Origin: Oscillospiraceae bacterium
GTDB taxonomy: Bacteria; Bacillota; Clostridia; Oscillospirales; CAG-272
Assembly (NCBI GenBank): GCA_015063685.1
Contig: SVTR01000018.1
Location: 1-60,130, forward strand
DNA length: 60,130 nt
Direction: 5' to 3'
Shown here piece by piece: positions 17,603-25,963 of the stretch. The notes below the pieces were generated by a model. That model was not told the origin of the DNA, did not search any database, and saw only the letters and a list, made by a program, of their open reading frames with translations. Every line of letters begins with the position of its first letter. The stretch's first letter is position 1. The position numbers and the translations under genes were made by a program.

Positions 17603-17631
17603 TTGACATTTTGAGGATTTTGTGGTATAAT
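17603..17631 (+). promoter_or_regulatory. Sigma-A promoter of the second zinc-ribbon lipoprotein gene
   Basis: TTGACA (17603-17608), a 17-base spacer and a consensus TATAAT (17626-17631) predict a start site near 17638, where the palindromic leader element begins. Confidence 0.88.
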
Positions 17632-17637
17632 TATCTT

Positions 17638-17792
17638 GCGAAACTAACTGAACAGTCATAAAATTAGAATTCTTTATAGAAGGGGGTACTATACCCTTTT
17701 GCACATTCTATCTTTAAGAATTTGATAAAAATGCAAATTCCGCTTGATAGAATGTATAGAGCTATTCTAATTCTATGTAAAGTCAGTTTCGC
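17638..17792 (+). promoter_or_regulatory. Structured palindromic leader element
   Basis: This is an AT-rich 155-base imperfect palindrome. The ends GCGAAACT...AGTTTCGC pair, then CATA-AATTAGAAT with ATTCTAATT-TATG. Inside, ACATTCTATC (17703-17712) pairs with GATAGAATGT (17746-17755) and GAATTTG (17718-17724) with CAAATTC (17734-17740). A side hairpin GGGTA/TACCC (17684-17696) sits on the 5' arm only. It begins at the predicted transcription start, so it should be transcribed as the first part of the 5' UTR. It could be a cis-acting RNA or an inserted miniature element. Confidence 0.65.
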
Positions 17793-17815
17793 AGCTATTG
17801 GAGTTTGCGTTTTTT

Positions 17816-17846
17816 GTGCGTTGGCTCCGGTCAGCGCACTTTTTCT
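17816..17846 (+). terminator. Leader terminator / attenuator upstream of the lipoprotein gene
   Basis: GTGCGTTGGC (17816-17825) pairs over all ten positions (two G-T wobbles) with GTCAGCGCAC (17830-17839) around a TCCG loop, followed by TTTTTTCT. It lies inside the 5' UTR, about 25 bases before the start codon, so transcription would have to read through it to express the gene. Confidence 0.75.
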
Positions 17847-17870
17847 ATTTATCTTTTGGAGGAAAAGAAA

Positions 17871-19295
17871 ATGAAAAAATGCTTTTTGCATCGAGCGATT
17901 GCTTTTTTGCTTTCAATTGTTGTTTTAATCGGCTTTGTAGGTTGCGGAAACTCGGCTGAAATGCATTGTGTTGCTTGCGGCGCTGAAAACGATAACGCTG
18001 CAAAATTCTGCGTTGAGTGCGGTGCAAATCTTTCTGCATCTACCGTTTGCCAGTCTTGTGGACAGGAAAATGGCGTCGAAAGTAAATTTTGCTCATCTTG
18101 CGGAAATGCACTCTCCTCGCAATCCAATCAAGGCACTCAAAACAATGGAACAACCGATGGAACCGAAGGAACAAACGGTAATCAACCAACCGTTGATAAC
18201 GGATCCACCGATGAAACCGAGGGAATGAACGGTAATCAACCAACCGTTGATAGCGAAACCACCGATGAAACCGAGGGAATGAACGGTAATCAACCAACCG
18301 TTGATAGCGGAACCACCGAAGGAGATTCTACCAACGAACCGGATCCCGCCGAGGATGTTTGGCTGAAAGTAAAAAGGTCTGCTATAAATGGATATTCGTA
18401 TTCGGTATTTCAGTACGATTATAACGGATATCTTACTGCTGAAACCAACTATCTTTCATCTACAAACACGATACAAGGAGCATCAAAATATGTCAATAAT
18501 GAACATGGAGATACAATTTCACACTCCTTCTCCACGCCGGGAAAAACGATAAACGAAACATATCAATACGAGTATGATGAAAACGGGAATAAGATAAAAG
18601 AATACTACCAGTATCAAACGACCGGTCCCAGCAGTAAAGGAGAAAGAGAAACAGCGTATACATACGACGCTAATGGATTGTTGATCGAAACCGCCGGTAA
18701 TGGTGGCAAAGTTGTTTTATCGTACGATGATGCGGGAAAACTGTTTATTACAAAAGCCTATGATAAAACCGGAAATGCCACTAATGAAACCAAATATTTT
18801 TATTCTGAAAACGGTCTCCTAACCAAACAAGAATCGACTACCTTTGGCAATGAAAACAATTACACGAGAATCTTTGTGTATAATTACCTGTACTCTGCGA
18901 GCGGTGTTTCAACCGAACCCGTCCACTCAACCGATGATGATAAAAGAATCAGAACTACTACATATACGTACCTTTGCGATAAATATGGAAACATCATCCA
19001 AGACCCGAACAACACATATGAATATATGTCCCTCGCTGAATATCGAAAACAAGGCTTGTGCGATGATGCCGGCAAACTCACTTGCGGCTGCAGTGAGGCA
19101 GGATATTCTATGTGTCAAGGTCATAACTGCACCGATTGCACAGGAACCGGCAAATTAACCTGTAAGAGTTGCAATGGTTCTGGGAAAGACATAGCGGGAG
19201 AATTTAACGGCAGTGATGCCTGTCGCGTATGCTACGGTACAGGCTGGTGGATTTGTGACAACTGCGGCGGTAGTGGAAAGTGGTTCTCCCATTAA
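17871..19295 (+). CDS. Lipoprotein with double zinc ribbon, YD-like repeats and DnaJ-type zinc finger
   Basis: This is a 474-residue predicted lipoprotein with lipobox IGFVGC. Two zinc ribbons (HCVACGAEN...FCVECG and VCQSCGQEN...FCSSCG) follow, then three copies of an 18-residue Thr/Glu/Asn linker, a region of Y-x-Y-D-x-x-G strands, and a C-terminal CxxCxGxG zinc finger. It matches the 13852 protein in domain order and in local motifs (VWLK, YEYDxNG, the EYMSL/ISLQDY segment before the zinc finger) but lacks the 19-unit Cys/His block. The start at 17871 is preceded by GGAGGAAAAG. A strong promoter, a structured leader and a leader terminator precede it, so it is probably controlled by transcription attenuation. 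The function is unknown. Confidence 0.85.
   Translation: MKKCFLHRAIAFLLSIVVLIGFVGCGNSAEMHCVACGAENDNAAKFCVECGANLSASTVCQSCGQENGVESKFCSSCGNALSSQSNQGTQNNGTTDGTEGTNGNQPTVDNGSTDETEGMNGNQPTVDSETTDETEGMNGNQPTVDSGTTEGDSTNEPDPAEDVWLKVKRSAINGYSYSVFQYDYNGYLTAETNYLSSTNTIQGASKYVNNEHGDTISHSFSTPGKTINETYQYEYDENGNKIKEYYQYQTTGPSSKGERETAYTYDANGLLIETAGNGGKVVLSYDDAGKLFITKAYDKTGNATNETKYFYSENGLLTKQESTTFGNENNYTRIFVYNYLYSASGVSTEPVHSTDDDKRIRTTTYTYLCDKYGNIIQDPNNTYEYMSLAEYRKQGLCDDAGKLTCGCSEAGYSMCQGHNCTDCTGTGKLTCKSCNGSGKDIAGEFNGSDACRVCYGTGWWICDNCGGSGKWFSH
18153..18314. repeat. 3 x 54-bp tandem repeat in the lipoprotein linker
   Basis: Three adjacent 54-base units encode the 18-residue linker TDETEGMNGNQPTVDSET. Units two and three are almost identical, and the first is slightly diverged. 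Confidence 0.92.
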
Positions 19296-19316
19296 TTGAA
19301 AAGTTAGTCGTTTTAC

Positions 19317-19578
19317 GTTCAAACCGCTCCGCCAAAAACAAAAGAGACACCGTTCGTCGGTGGCTCTTTTGTTTTTCCCGGAAAATACACGATGATGAAC
19401 CCCTCCGCTTTCGCGCCTCTGCGCGAAACGGATGACGTTTGCGCTCCTATCGCTTCGCTTACAGCTGAACACCCGCGCAAACAGGGGTTCTGAATCCCTC
19501 TCTCCTCCGATGATCAACAAACTCGCTCGTCGGTGTCTCTTTTGTTTTTCCCGGAAAGCGCACGATGATGAACCCCTC
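19317..19578. repeat. tRNA-3'-end-like sequences and a 51-bp duplication
   Basis: GTTCAAACCGCTCCGCCA (19317-19334) and a sequence at 19483-19509 resemble T-arm/acceptor ends of tRNA genes. The second nearly matches tRNA-Ser 17175-17199, with an extra T in the T-loop and an extra C near the end. A 51-base segment (19355-19405) recurs at 19528-19578 with four differences. No gene is seen in 19296-19825; open frames across it lack ribosome sites. Confidence 0.55.
19334..19376 (+). terminator. Intrinsic terminator after the second lipoprotein gene
   Basis: AAAAACAAAAGAGACACC (19334-19351) pairs with GGTGGCTCTTTTGTTTTT (19359-19376) with one mismatch, around a 7-base loop. It has A- and T-tracts on both sides, so it may work in both directions. 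Confidence 0.9.
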
Positions 19579-19765
19579 TCAACAAGCGCTTTTTTGCCAT
19601 CTGTCAAAAGGCGTTTTGAAGAAATTTTCATAAAAATCACCGACTATATCATAATCGGGCCTTCCTTTTTTCTCAAGTCCCGTCTATTTTCACAAGACCG
19701 ACCCCGTTTTGGGGCTGTTTTCATGAAAAAAATGAATAATCTTCAAAAAAATATTTCATTTTCTC

Positions 19766-19793
19766 TTGACATTGTGAAAAAAAGTTGTATACT
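19766..19793 (+). promoter_or_regulatory. Promoter of the liv operon
   Basis: TTGACA (19766-19771), a 16-base spacer and TATACT (19788-19793), in AT-rich sequence 33 bases before livJ. Confidence 0.75.
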
Positions 19794-19825
19794 TATATTA
19801 TATTTCATTAGGAGGATTTTTAATC

Positions 19826-21022
19826 ATGAAATTTACGAAAGTATTTTCTCTCATTTTGGCACTCGTGTTCTGCCTCAGTGCCATTGCAACCTTCGCTTCT
19901 TGCAACAAGGCAGACGTTAACTACGCCGAGAACAACGAAAAGTACGTCATTGGTCTCTCCGGCCCTCTCACCGGCGATGCCGCCAAGTACGGTAAGGCCG
20001 TTGCCAATGCTGCCCAGATGGCCGTTGACGAGATCAACGCAGCCGGCGGTCTGAACGGTGTCATGTTCGAGCTGAAGGCTCTGGACGACAAGAACGACGC
20101 TACCATGGTTTCCGGCAACTACTCCTCTCTCCATGAGGGCGGCATGCAGGTTTCTCTGGGCACCGTCACCACCAAGCCCGGCCTGGAGTTCAAGAACCTG
20201 TCCGCTGACGACAACGTGTTCTTCCTCACTCCCTCCGCATCCGGTGACGACATTCCCACCAACGAGAACGGCTACCAGATGTGCTTCGCAGACGGCAACC
20301 AGGGTAAGGTCGCCGCTGAGTTCGTCAACGCCAACTACAAGAATCAGACCATCGGCGCTTTCTTCAAGTCCGACGATGCTTACTCCAAGGGTATCTACGA
20401 TCAGTTCAAAGCTAACCTCGATAGCTCCGTAAAGGTAATCGAGACCAGCTTCACCGACGCCAACACCTCTGATTTCTCCACCCAGATCGACACTCTGAAG
20501 GAATACAGCTTCATCTTCATGCCCATCTACTACACCCCCGCTTCCCTGTTCATGACCCAGGCTAAGAGCATCCTGGCTGCCGACGCCGTTTACTACGGCT
20601 GCGACGGCTTCGACGGTATCGACAACATTGAGGGCTTCGATATCAACGAGATCCCCCAGAAGATCTCCATGCTGTCTCACTTCAACTCCAAGGCTACCGA
20701 AGGTAAGGCAAAGGAGTTCATCGACAAGTACGTGGATAAGTACGGTGTCGAGACCCTGAACCAGTTCGGCGCATCCGCTTACGACTGCGTTTACGCTATC
20801 TACGGCGCCATGAAGGCTGCCATCGACAGCGGCAAGGAGATCCCCGTGACCATCAGCGCATCTGAGCTCTGCGAGATCCTCAAGGAGCAGTTCAACGGCG
20901 GCTACACCATGGCTGACGGTGTCACCGGTAAGAACATCAAGTGGGAATCCACCGGCTACGTCAACAAGGGCGCTATCCAGTACGTTATCAAGGATGCCAA
21001 CAAGGCAGAGGACGCAGAATAA
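19826..21022 (+). CDS. livJ: Branched-chain amino acid ABC transporter, substrate-binding lipoprotein
   Basis: This 398-residue type I periplasmic-binding-fold protein would be anchored outside the membrane by a lipid: the signal peptide ends TFASC. The opening KYVIGLSGPLTGDAAKYGKA and the AVDEINAAGG helix are typical of Leu/Ile/Val-binding proteins. It heads the complete livJHMGF operon. The start is preceded by AGGAGG. Codon usage is strongly biased toward C-ending codons, which fits high expression. An intercistronic hairpin at 21070-21104 may keep its mRNA level above that of the downstream genes, as in many binding-protein operons. Ligand specificity (branched-chain amino acids versus other amides or amino acids) cannot be settled from the sequence. 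Confidence 0.93.
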   Translation: MKFTKVFSLILALVFCLSAIATFASCNKADVNYAENNEKYVIGLSGPLTGDAAKYGKAVANAAQMAVDEINAAGGLNGVMFELKALDDKNDATMVSGNYSSLHEGGMQVSLGTVTTKPGLEFKNLSADDNVFFLTPSASGDDIPTNENGYQMCFADGNQGKVAAEFVNANYKNQTIGAFFKSDDAYSKGIYDQFKANLDSSVKVIETSFTDANTSDFSTQIDTLKEYSFIFMPIYYTPASLFMTQAKSILAADAVYYGCDGFDGIDNIEGFDINEIPQKISMLSHFNSKATEGKAKEFIDKYVDKYGVETLNQFGASAYDCVYAIYGAMKAAIDSGKEIPVTISASELCEILKEQFNGGYTMADGVTGKNIKWESTGYVNKGAIQYVIKDANKAEDAE

Positions 21023-21069
21023 GTTTCTGCTTTTCCCCACATAATATTTAAGAGAAACGAAACGAATAG

Positions 21070-21104
21070 CTGCATATATCGCTCCTTGGGGGCGGTATAT
21101 GCAG
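21070..21104 (+). other. Intercistronic hairpin between livJ and livH
   Basis: CTGCATATA (21070-21078) pairs with TATATGCAG (21096-21104), extended by CGC/GCG. There is no T-tract, so it is more likely an mRNA-stabilising or processing hairpin than a terminator. Confidence 0.6.
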
Positions 21105-21173
21105 TTATGGTTTATATGGCTGTATACAGTACGGTTACAATCGTGGCCGTATTTGTGAAGAATAGGAAAAACT

Positions 21174-22046
21174 ATGGAATTGTTTTTGTCAACTTTGATC
21201 AACGGTCTGAGCCTGGGTGGCATTTACGCCATGATCGCCCTGGGTTATACCATGGTATACGGTATCGCCAAGATGCTGAACTTCGCCCATGGCGATATCA
21301 TCATGGTGGGCGGCTATACCATCTACGTGTTTATGGCCACCAAGAACCCCCTGATCGCCATTCTCATGGCCGTGATCGTTTGTATCATTCTGGGTATCGT
21401 CATTGAAAAGGTGGCTTACAAGCCCCTGCGAGGCGCATCCCCCTTGGCCGTGCTCATCACAGCCATTGGTGTGAGTTATCTGCTGCAAAGTCTGGCGCAG
21501 ATCATCTTTGGCTCTGCCAATAAAATGGTCACCGTCTATGAGTTCGGCTCCATCACCATTTTCGGTGTTCCCATGCAGGTCTCCGCTTTGGTAACCCTTG
21601 GTGTGACCATCGCCGTCATGGTGATTCTGACTCTGTTCATCAAGTACACCCGCCTTGGCCGTGCCATGATCGCCGTATCCGAGGATAAGGGCGCGGCTCA
21701 GCTCATGGGTATCAACGTCAACGGTATCATCACCGTTACCTTCGCCATTGGCTCGGCTCTTGCTGCCCTGGCAGGCCTTTTCTATCTGCTGAAGGCTCCC
21801 AGCATTTCCAATACCCTCGGTGCCATGCCCGGTATCAAGGCATTTACCGCTGCCGTTATCGGCGGTATCGGCTCCATCCCGGGTGCTATGCTGGGCGGTA
21901 TCCTTTTGGGTATGGTGGAATGTATCTCCTATAAAATTACCGCCATCGCCCCCTATACCGACGCCATCGAGTTCTCCATCCTGATCATTATTCTGTTGGT
22001 CAGACCTACCGGCTTCCTTGGTAAGAAACGGAGGGAAAAGGTATGA
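21174..22046 (+). CDS. livH: Branched-chain amino acid ABC transporter permease LivH
   Basis: This 290-residue integral membrane protein has about eight hydrophobic segments. The N-terminus (LINGLSLGGIYAMIALGYTMVYGIAKMLNFAHGDI) and the cytoplasmic EDKGAAQLMGIN loop are hallmarks of LivH permeases. GKKRREKV forms a basic cytoplasmic tail. It pairs with LivM to form the membrane channel. Its stop overlaps the livM start by four bases (ATGA), so the two are translationally coupled. The ribosome site (AGGAAA) is weaker than that of livJ. Confidence 0.95.
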   Translation: MELFLSTLINGLSLGGIYAMIALGYTMVYGIAKMLNFAHGDIIMVGGYTIYVFMATKNPLIAILMAVIVCIILGIVIEKVAYKPLRGASPLAVLITAIGVSYLLQSLAQIIFGSANKMVTVYEFGSITIFGVPMQVSALVTLGVTIAVMVILTLFIKYTRLGRAMIAVSEDKGAAQLMGINVNGIITVTFAIGSALAALAGLFYLLKAPSISNTLGAMPGIKAFTAAVIGGIGSIPGAMLGGILLGMVECISYKITAIAPYTDAIEFSILIIILLVRPTGFLGKKRREKV

Positions 22047-23191
22047 AAACGTTTTTCAAAAAGTTCAAGCCCGCTCATTATATCAACTATATCGCCATCG
22101 GTATCCTCACCATCGTGCTGTCCGTCATCACCATGACCGGCGGCCGCATTGACAGCTCTACCCTGTTCTTGCTGGAAAAGATGTCCATCAGCATTATCCT
22201 TGCGGTGTCTCTTTCCCTGGTGGTAGGCTTCCTTGGTGAGCTTTCCTTGGGTCACGCCGGATTCATGTGCGTCGGCGCGTACCTCAGCGGTAAAGTGGCC
22301 TCTCTTCTGGTCCCCTCCCTGGGCAACGGTATTCTGACCTTCCTTATTGCCCTCCTGGTGGGTGCCGCCGTGGCCGCCATCTGCGGTATCATCATCGGTA
22401 TCCCCGCTCTGCGTCTGCGCGGCGACTACCTGGCCATCGTCACTCTGGCCTTTGGCGAAATCGTCAAATCCATTTTCCAGAATACCTCCGGCGATAGCTT
22501 CGGCGGTGCGCTGGGTCTGAGTACCCCTCGATTTGACAAGAAGTATCTCTTCATCATCTCCTTTGTGCTGGTGCTGGTCACCCTGGCCGTGGTGCAGAAT
22601 TTCATCCGCTCCAAGCACGGTCGTGCCGTTACCGCTATCCGAGACAATGAGATCGCGGCCCGCGCCACGGGTATCAACGTCACCAAATATAAGCTTCTGA
22701 CCTTCATTATCTCGGCTACCTTCGCCGGTATTGCCGGTGTGCTCTACAGCTACAGTAACTATACCGTGCAGAGCGCCAAGTTCGGCTACAACTACTCCAT
22801 TGAGATCCTGGTCATGGTGGTGCTGGGCGGCATGGGTAACATCAACGGCTCTATCATCGCCGCAGCCCTGATCACCTACCTCAACACCAAGCTGGCCACC
22901 GTACTGACGGGCGACTTGGCCGTGCTGCAAAACCTGCTGTACGCCCTGATCCTCATCGTTATCGTCATCTACAATAACGCCCCCGCCCTCAAGAGCTTCC
23001 GCGATCGCTTCAACCTGGGCAACCTGTGGAGAAAGCTGATCCGCCACAAGCACGATCCCGCCAACATCAAGGATGACACCGCTAAGTGGGACGTTGTGCC
23101 CACCAAGATCGAGATGAACGAGGTCCTGTCCATTGATATGGTACCCCCCGAAATAAAGGATAACACAGGAAACGGAGGGGATAAGTCATGA
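22043..23191 (+). CDS. livM: Branched-chain amino acid ABC transporter permease LivM
   Basis: This is the second membrane subunit, 382 residues. Conserved LivM features are the N-terminal LVVGFLGELSLGHAGFMCVGAY, IPALRLRGDYLAIVTLAFGEI, and the EAA-like loop RDNEIAARATGIN. After the last membrane segment there is an unusual, hydrophilic C-terminal extension of about 50 residues rich in Lys/Asp (HKHDPANIKDD...). The gene overlaps livH and livG by ATGA at both ends, giving tight translational coupling. Confidence 0.95.
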   Translation: MKTFFKKFKPAHYINYIAIGILTIVLSVITMTGGRIDSSTLFLLEKMSISIILAVSLSLVVGFLGELSLGHAGFMCVGAYLSGKVASLLVPSLGNGILTFLIALLVGAAVAAICGIIIGIPALRLRGDYLAIVTLAFGEIVKSIFQNTSGDSFGGALGLSTPRFDKKYLFIISFVLVLVTLAVVQNFIRSKHGRAVTAIRDNEIAARATGINVTKYKLLTFIISATFAGIAGVLYSYSNYTVQSAKFGYNYSIEILVMVVLGGMGNINGSIIAAALITYLNTKLATVLTGDLAVLQNLLYALILIVIVIYNNAPALKSFRDRFNLGNLWRKLIRHKHDPANIKDDTAKWDVVPTKIEMNEVLSIDMVPPEIKDNTGNGGDKS

Positions 23192-23958
23192 GCGAATATA
23201 TTCTTGAAACCAAAAATCTGGGTATCTCCTTCGGCGGTCTGAAGGCCGCGCAGAACGTGAATATCCGCATCAAAAAGAATCAGATCTACGGTCTCATCGG
23301 CCCCAACGGCGCAGGTAAGACCACCATCTTCAACCTGCTCACCGGCGTGTATAAGCCCACCGAAGGCACCTTCTACCTGGACGGCGAGGAGCTGAAGGGT
23401 CTGTCTCAGGACAAGATCAACCACAGGGGCATCGCCCGTACCTTCCAAAACATCCGTCTGTTCAACAACATGACCGTGGTGCGCAACGTCATGGTCGGTC
23501 TCCACGATCAACCTGAGTTTAAGTGCACCGTCCTGGAATCCCTCCTGCGTCTCCCCCGTCATTTCAAGACCGAAAAGGCCATGCGGGAGAAAGCAAAGGA
23601 GCTGCTCAGCATCTTCGATCTGGAGGAGGAGCGCAACAATCTGGCCTGCAACCTGCCTTACGGTAAGCAGAGAAAGCTGGAGATCGCCCGCGCTCTGGCC
23701 ACCAATCCCAAGCTGCTTCTTTTGGACGAACCCGCCGCAGGTATGAACCCCCACGAGACCGAGGACTTGGTAAAAACCATCAAGTTCATCCGCGACAATT
23801 TCGACATGACCATCCTGCTCATCGAGCACGATATGAAATTCGTAGCCGGCCTCTGTGATGAGATCACGGTACTGAATTTCGGTACGGTTCTGGCCGAGGG
23901 CGACACCAAGACCGCCTTGAACGACCCCGAGGTCATCAAAGCGTATATCGGAGGGTAA
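23188..23958 (+). CDS. livG: Branched-chain amino acid ABC transporter ATPase LivG
   Basis: This 256-residue ATPase has Walker A GPNGAGKTT, a Q-loop near ARTFQNIRLF, signature LPYGKQRKLEIARAL (a variant of LSGGQ usual for LivG) and Walker B LLLLDEPAAGMN, then the H-loop in LLIEHDM. The LPYG signature and AAGMNP extension distinguish LivG from LivF. The gene overlaps livM by four bases and is followed four bases later by livF. Confidence 0.96.
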   Translation: MSEYILETKNLGISFGGLKAAQNVNIRIKKNQIYGLIGPNGAGKTTIFNLLTGVYKPTEGTFYLDGEELKGLSQDKINHRGIARTFQNIRLFNNMTVVRNVMVGLHDQPEFKCTVLESLLRLPRHFKTEKAMREKAKELLSIFDLEEERNNLACNLPYGKQRKLEIARALATNPKLLLLDEPAAGMNPHETEDLVKTIKFIRDNFDMTILLIEHDMKFVAGLCDEITVLNFGTVLAEGDTKTALNDPEVIKAYIGG

Positions 23959-23962
23959 GATC

Positions 23963-24673
23963 ATGGCAATGTTAGAAGTTAAAAATCTTGAAGTATACTA
24001 CGGCGTCATTCGCGCGCTGAAGGGTATCAGCTTTGAGGTCAACGAGGGGGAAATCGTCACCCTCATCGGTGCCAACGGCGCCGGCAAGACCACCACCATG
24101 CAGAGCGTTGTGGGTCTCATTCCCAAGCGCGCAGGCTCGGTGACCTTTGACGGCCACGATATCACCAAGACCTCCTGTCACAAGATCGTCCATCTGGGCA
24201 TGACCCAGGTGCCCGAGGGTCGCCGCATTTTCCAGGAGCTGACGGTTTACGAAAACCTGCTCATGGGCGCCTACTCCATCAAGGAAAAATCGGGATTTAA
24301 GAACGATCTTGACGCCATCTACACCCGCTTCCCCCGTCTTCACGAGCGAAAGAATCAGATCGCCGGCACCCTTTCCGGCGGTGAACAGCAAATGCTGGCC
24401 ATGGGCCGCGCTATCATGAGCCATCCCAAACTGCTGATGCTGGACGAGCCCTCCATGGGTCTGTCTCCCCTTCTCGTGGATCAGGTCTTTGAGATCATCA
24501 AGGACATCAACAAGGACGGCACCACCATTCTTCTGGTGGAGCAGAACGCGGGCAAATCTCTGGCGATCTCGGATCGGGCATACGTTCTGGAGAACGGACA
24601 GATCGTCCTCACCGGCACCGGCAAGGAGCTGGCCGCCAGCGAGATGGTCAAGAAAGCCTATCTGGGCGGCTGA
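23963..24673 (+). CDS. livF: Branched-chain amino acid ABC transporter ATPase LivF
   Basis: This 236-residue ATPase has Walker A GANGAGKTT, the LivF-specific VPEGRRIFQELTVYENL, signature LSGGEQQM, Walker B LLMLDEPSMGLSP and the H-loop region LLVEQNA. It completes the transporter as the partner ATPase of LivG. It is the last gene of the operon; a strong terminator begins 19 bases after its stop. Confidence 0.96.
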   Translation: MAMLEVKNLEVYYGVIRALKGISFEVNEGEIVTLIGANGAGKTTTMQSVVGLIPKRAGSVTFDGHDITKTSCHKIVHLGMTQVPEGRRIFQELTVYENLLMGAYSIKEKSGFKNDLDAIYTRFPRLHERKNQIAGTLSGGEQQMLAMGRAIMSHPKLLMLDEPSMGLSPLLVDQVFEIIKDINKDGTTILLVEQNAGKSLAISDRAYVLENGQIVLTGTGKELAASEMVKKAYLGG

Positions 24674-24691
24674 GCCGCAAAAAACAAAAAC

Positions 24692-24729
24692 GGATCGGAT
24701 CACGCATGTGATCCGATCCTTCTTTTTTT
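24692..24729 (+). terminator. Terminator of the liv operon
   Basis: GGATCGGATCAC (24692-24703) pairs perfectly with GTGATCCGATCC (24708-24719), followed by TTCTTTTTTT. It may also serve the convergent oxidoreductase gene. Confidence 0.93.
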
Positions 24730-24740
24730 ATGTGATATGA

Positions 24741-25799
24741 TCAAAACTTCAAATCCACGTCCACGGGCATGCCGGTTCTGTCAGACTCAAAGGCGGCCTC
24801 CATGATGAGCATATCCACCATCATCTGGTGATGGGTAACGATCTGCTCGCACTCGCCGTCGATAGCGCGAACCCAGTTGCGGTAGTAGTCGTGAACGTCA
24901 GCGGCGGGCTGGGGAATGAACTTTTCGGAAATGGACTGCTCGTTTCTGGGCGCCATGGTCTTGGTGATACCGGCGGCGGTGACCACGGGCACCACTTCCT
25001 TTTCATTGTAGTTGTGACACCAGACCACACGGGCGGGCTGACCCCAGTCGGAGATCAGGGCGGCGCCGTCGCGGCCGATCATGTAGAAGCGGGGCAGACC
25101 GATGAAGTTGGAGGTACCTACCTCCACATGTACCGACAGATCGTCCTCAAAGTACATCTCCAGCTTGAAGCCGTCGTCCACCAGCTCGTTGGTGATATGA
25201 TCGCACTTGCACCAGATCCTCTTGAGAGCCTTGTCGGTAACGATACCCATGATCTGGTCGATGAGGTGGATACCCCAGTCCAGGATCATGCCGCCACCCT
25301 GCTCGGGAAGCTGACGCCAGTCACCGGGGATACCGCGAGAGCCGTGGCAACGGGACTCGATATGGTGCACGGGGCCCAGATCGCCACTGTTGTAAATGTC
25401 CCGCATGACCAAGAATTCGCCGTCCCAGCGGCGGTTCTGATGGACTGTGAACAGGCGGTTATATTTTTTGGATGCATCGATCATTTCCTGCAGATCACGA
25501 GAGGACAGGGTCACAGGCTTCTCACAGATGACGTGCTTGCCTGCCGCCATGGCCTGGATGGCCAAGGGCTTGTGCATATCGTTTGGAACGGCAATGGTAA
25601 CGAAATCCACAGCGGGATCCGCCAAAAGCTGCTCCAAAGATGCGTAGGCGTGGATGCCACGGGACTCAGCCAGCTCGCACTGGGAAGGTTTAATATCATA
25701 AATACCCATCAGATTGACGACGTCACTGTTTTTGAGAAACTCGCCGTGCCAGCCGCCCATACCGCCGTAACCGATGATCGCTCCATTCTTTTTTGCCAT
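24741..25799 (-). CDS. Gfo/Idh/MocA-family NAD(P)-dependent oxidoreductase
   Basis: This is a 352-residue dehydrogenase with an N-terminal Rossmann fold (IIGYGGMGGWH) and the family dinucleotide/catalytic motif HVICEKPVTLS near residue 95. The C-terminal alpha/beta domain includes GGGMILDWGIHLIDQ, whose Asp and His are the usual catalytic pair (D-x-x-x-H). Relatives oxidise or epimerise sugars, inositols or their derivatives. It is a single gene with no sugar operon around it, convergent with the liv operon. The start has AAAGGAA about 11 bases upstream. Substrate unknown. Confidence 0.92.
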   Translation of the reverse strand: MAKKNGAIIGYGGMGGWHGEFLKNSDVVNLMGIYDIKPSQCELAESRGIHAYASLEQLLADPAVDFVTIAVPNDMHKPLAIQAMAAGKHVICEKPVTLSSRDLQEMIDASKKYNRLFTVHQNRRWDGEFLVMRDIYNSGDLGPVHHIESRCHGSRGIPGDWRQLPEQGGGMILDWGIHLIDQIMGIVTDKALKRIWCKCDHITNELVDDGFKLEMYFEDDLSVHVEVGTSNFIGLPRFYMIGRDGAALISDWGQPARVVWCHNYNEKEVVPVVTAAGITKTMAPRNEQSISEKFIPQPAADVHDYYRNWVRAIDGECEQIVTHHQMMVDMLIMEAAFESDRTGMPVDVDLKF

Positions 25800-25963
25800 A
25801 ATACTAAGATTCCTTTCTCATCATTGCCACAAGATGACAATTTACTGCCCGCCGGGGACATGATTCGCGGCGGGAGGATTTACACATATTATACAGCACA
25901 TCTCTGAAAAAAGCAAGGTTTTTTTGTCAAAAAATATCTGAAATTTACGGCATTTTGGCTATA

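Noticed and set aside
17211..17661. Open frames in the gap between tRNA-Ser and the second lipoprotein gene
   Set aside because: No ribosome sites, overlap with hairpins and a promoter, and no recognised family. One peptide looked vaguely familiar from other gut bacteria, but I could not support it.
17638..17846. T-box or known riboswitch before the 17871 gene
   Set aside because: No T-box specifier or GGTGG-type antiterminator sequence and no TPP, SAM, cobalamin or glycine core was seen; only the palindrome and terminator are supported.
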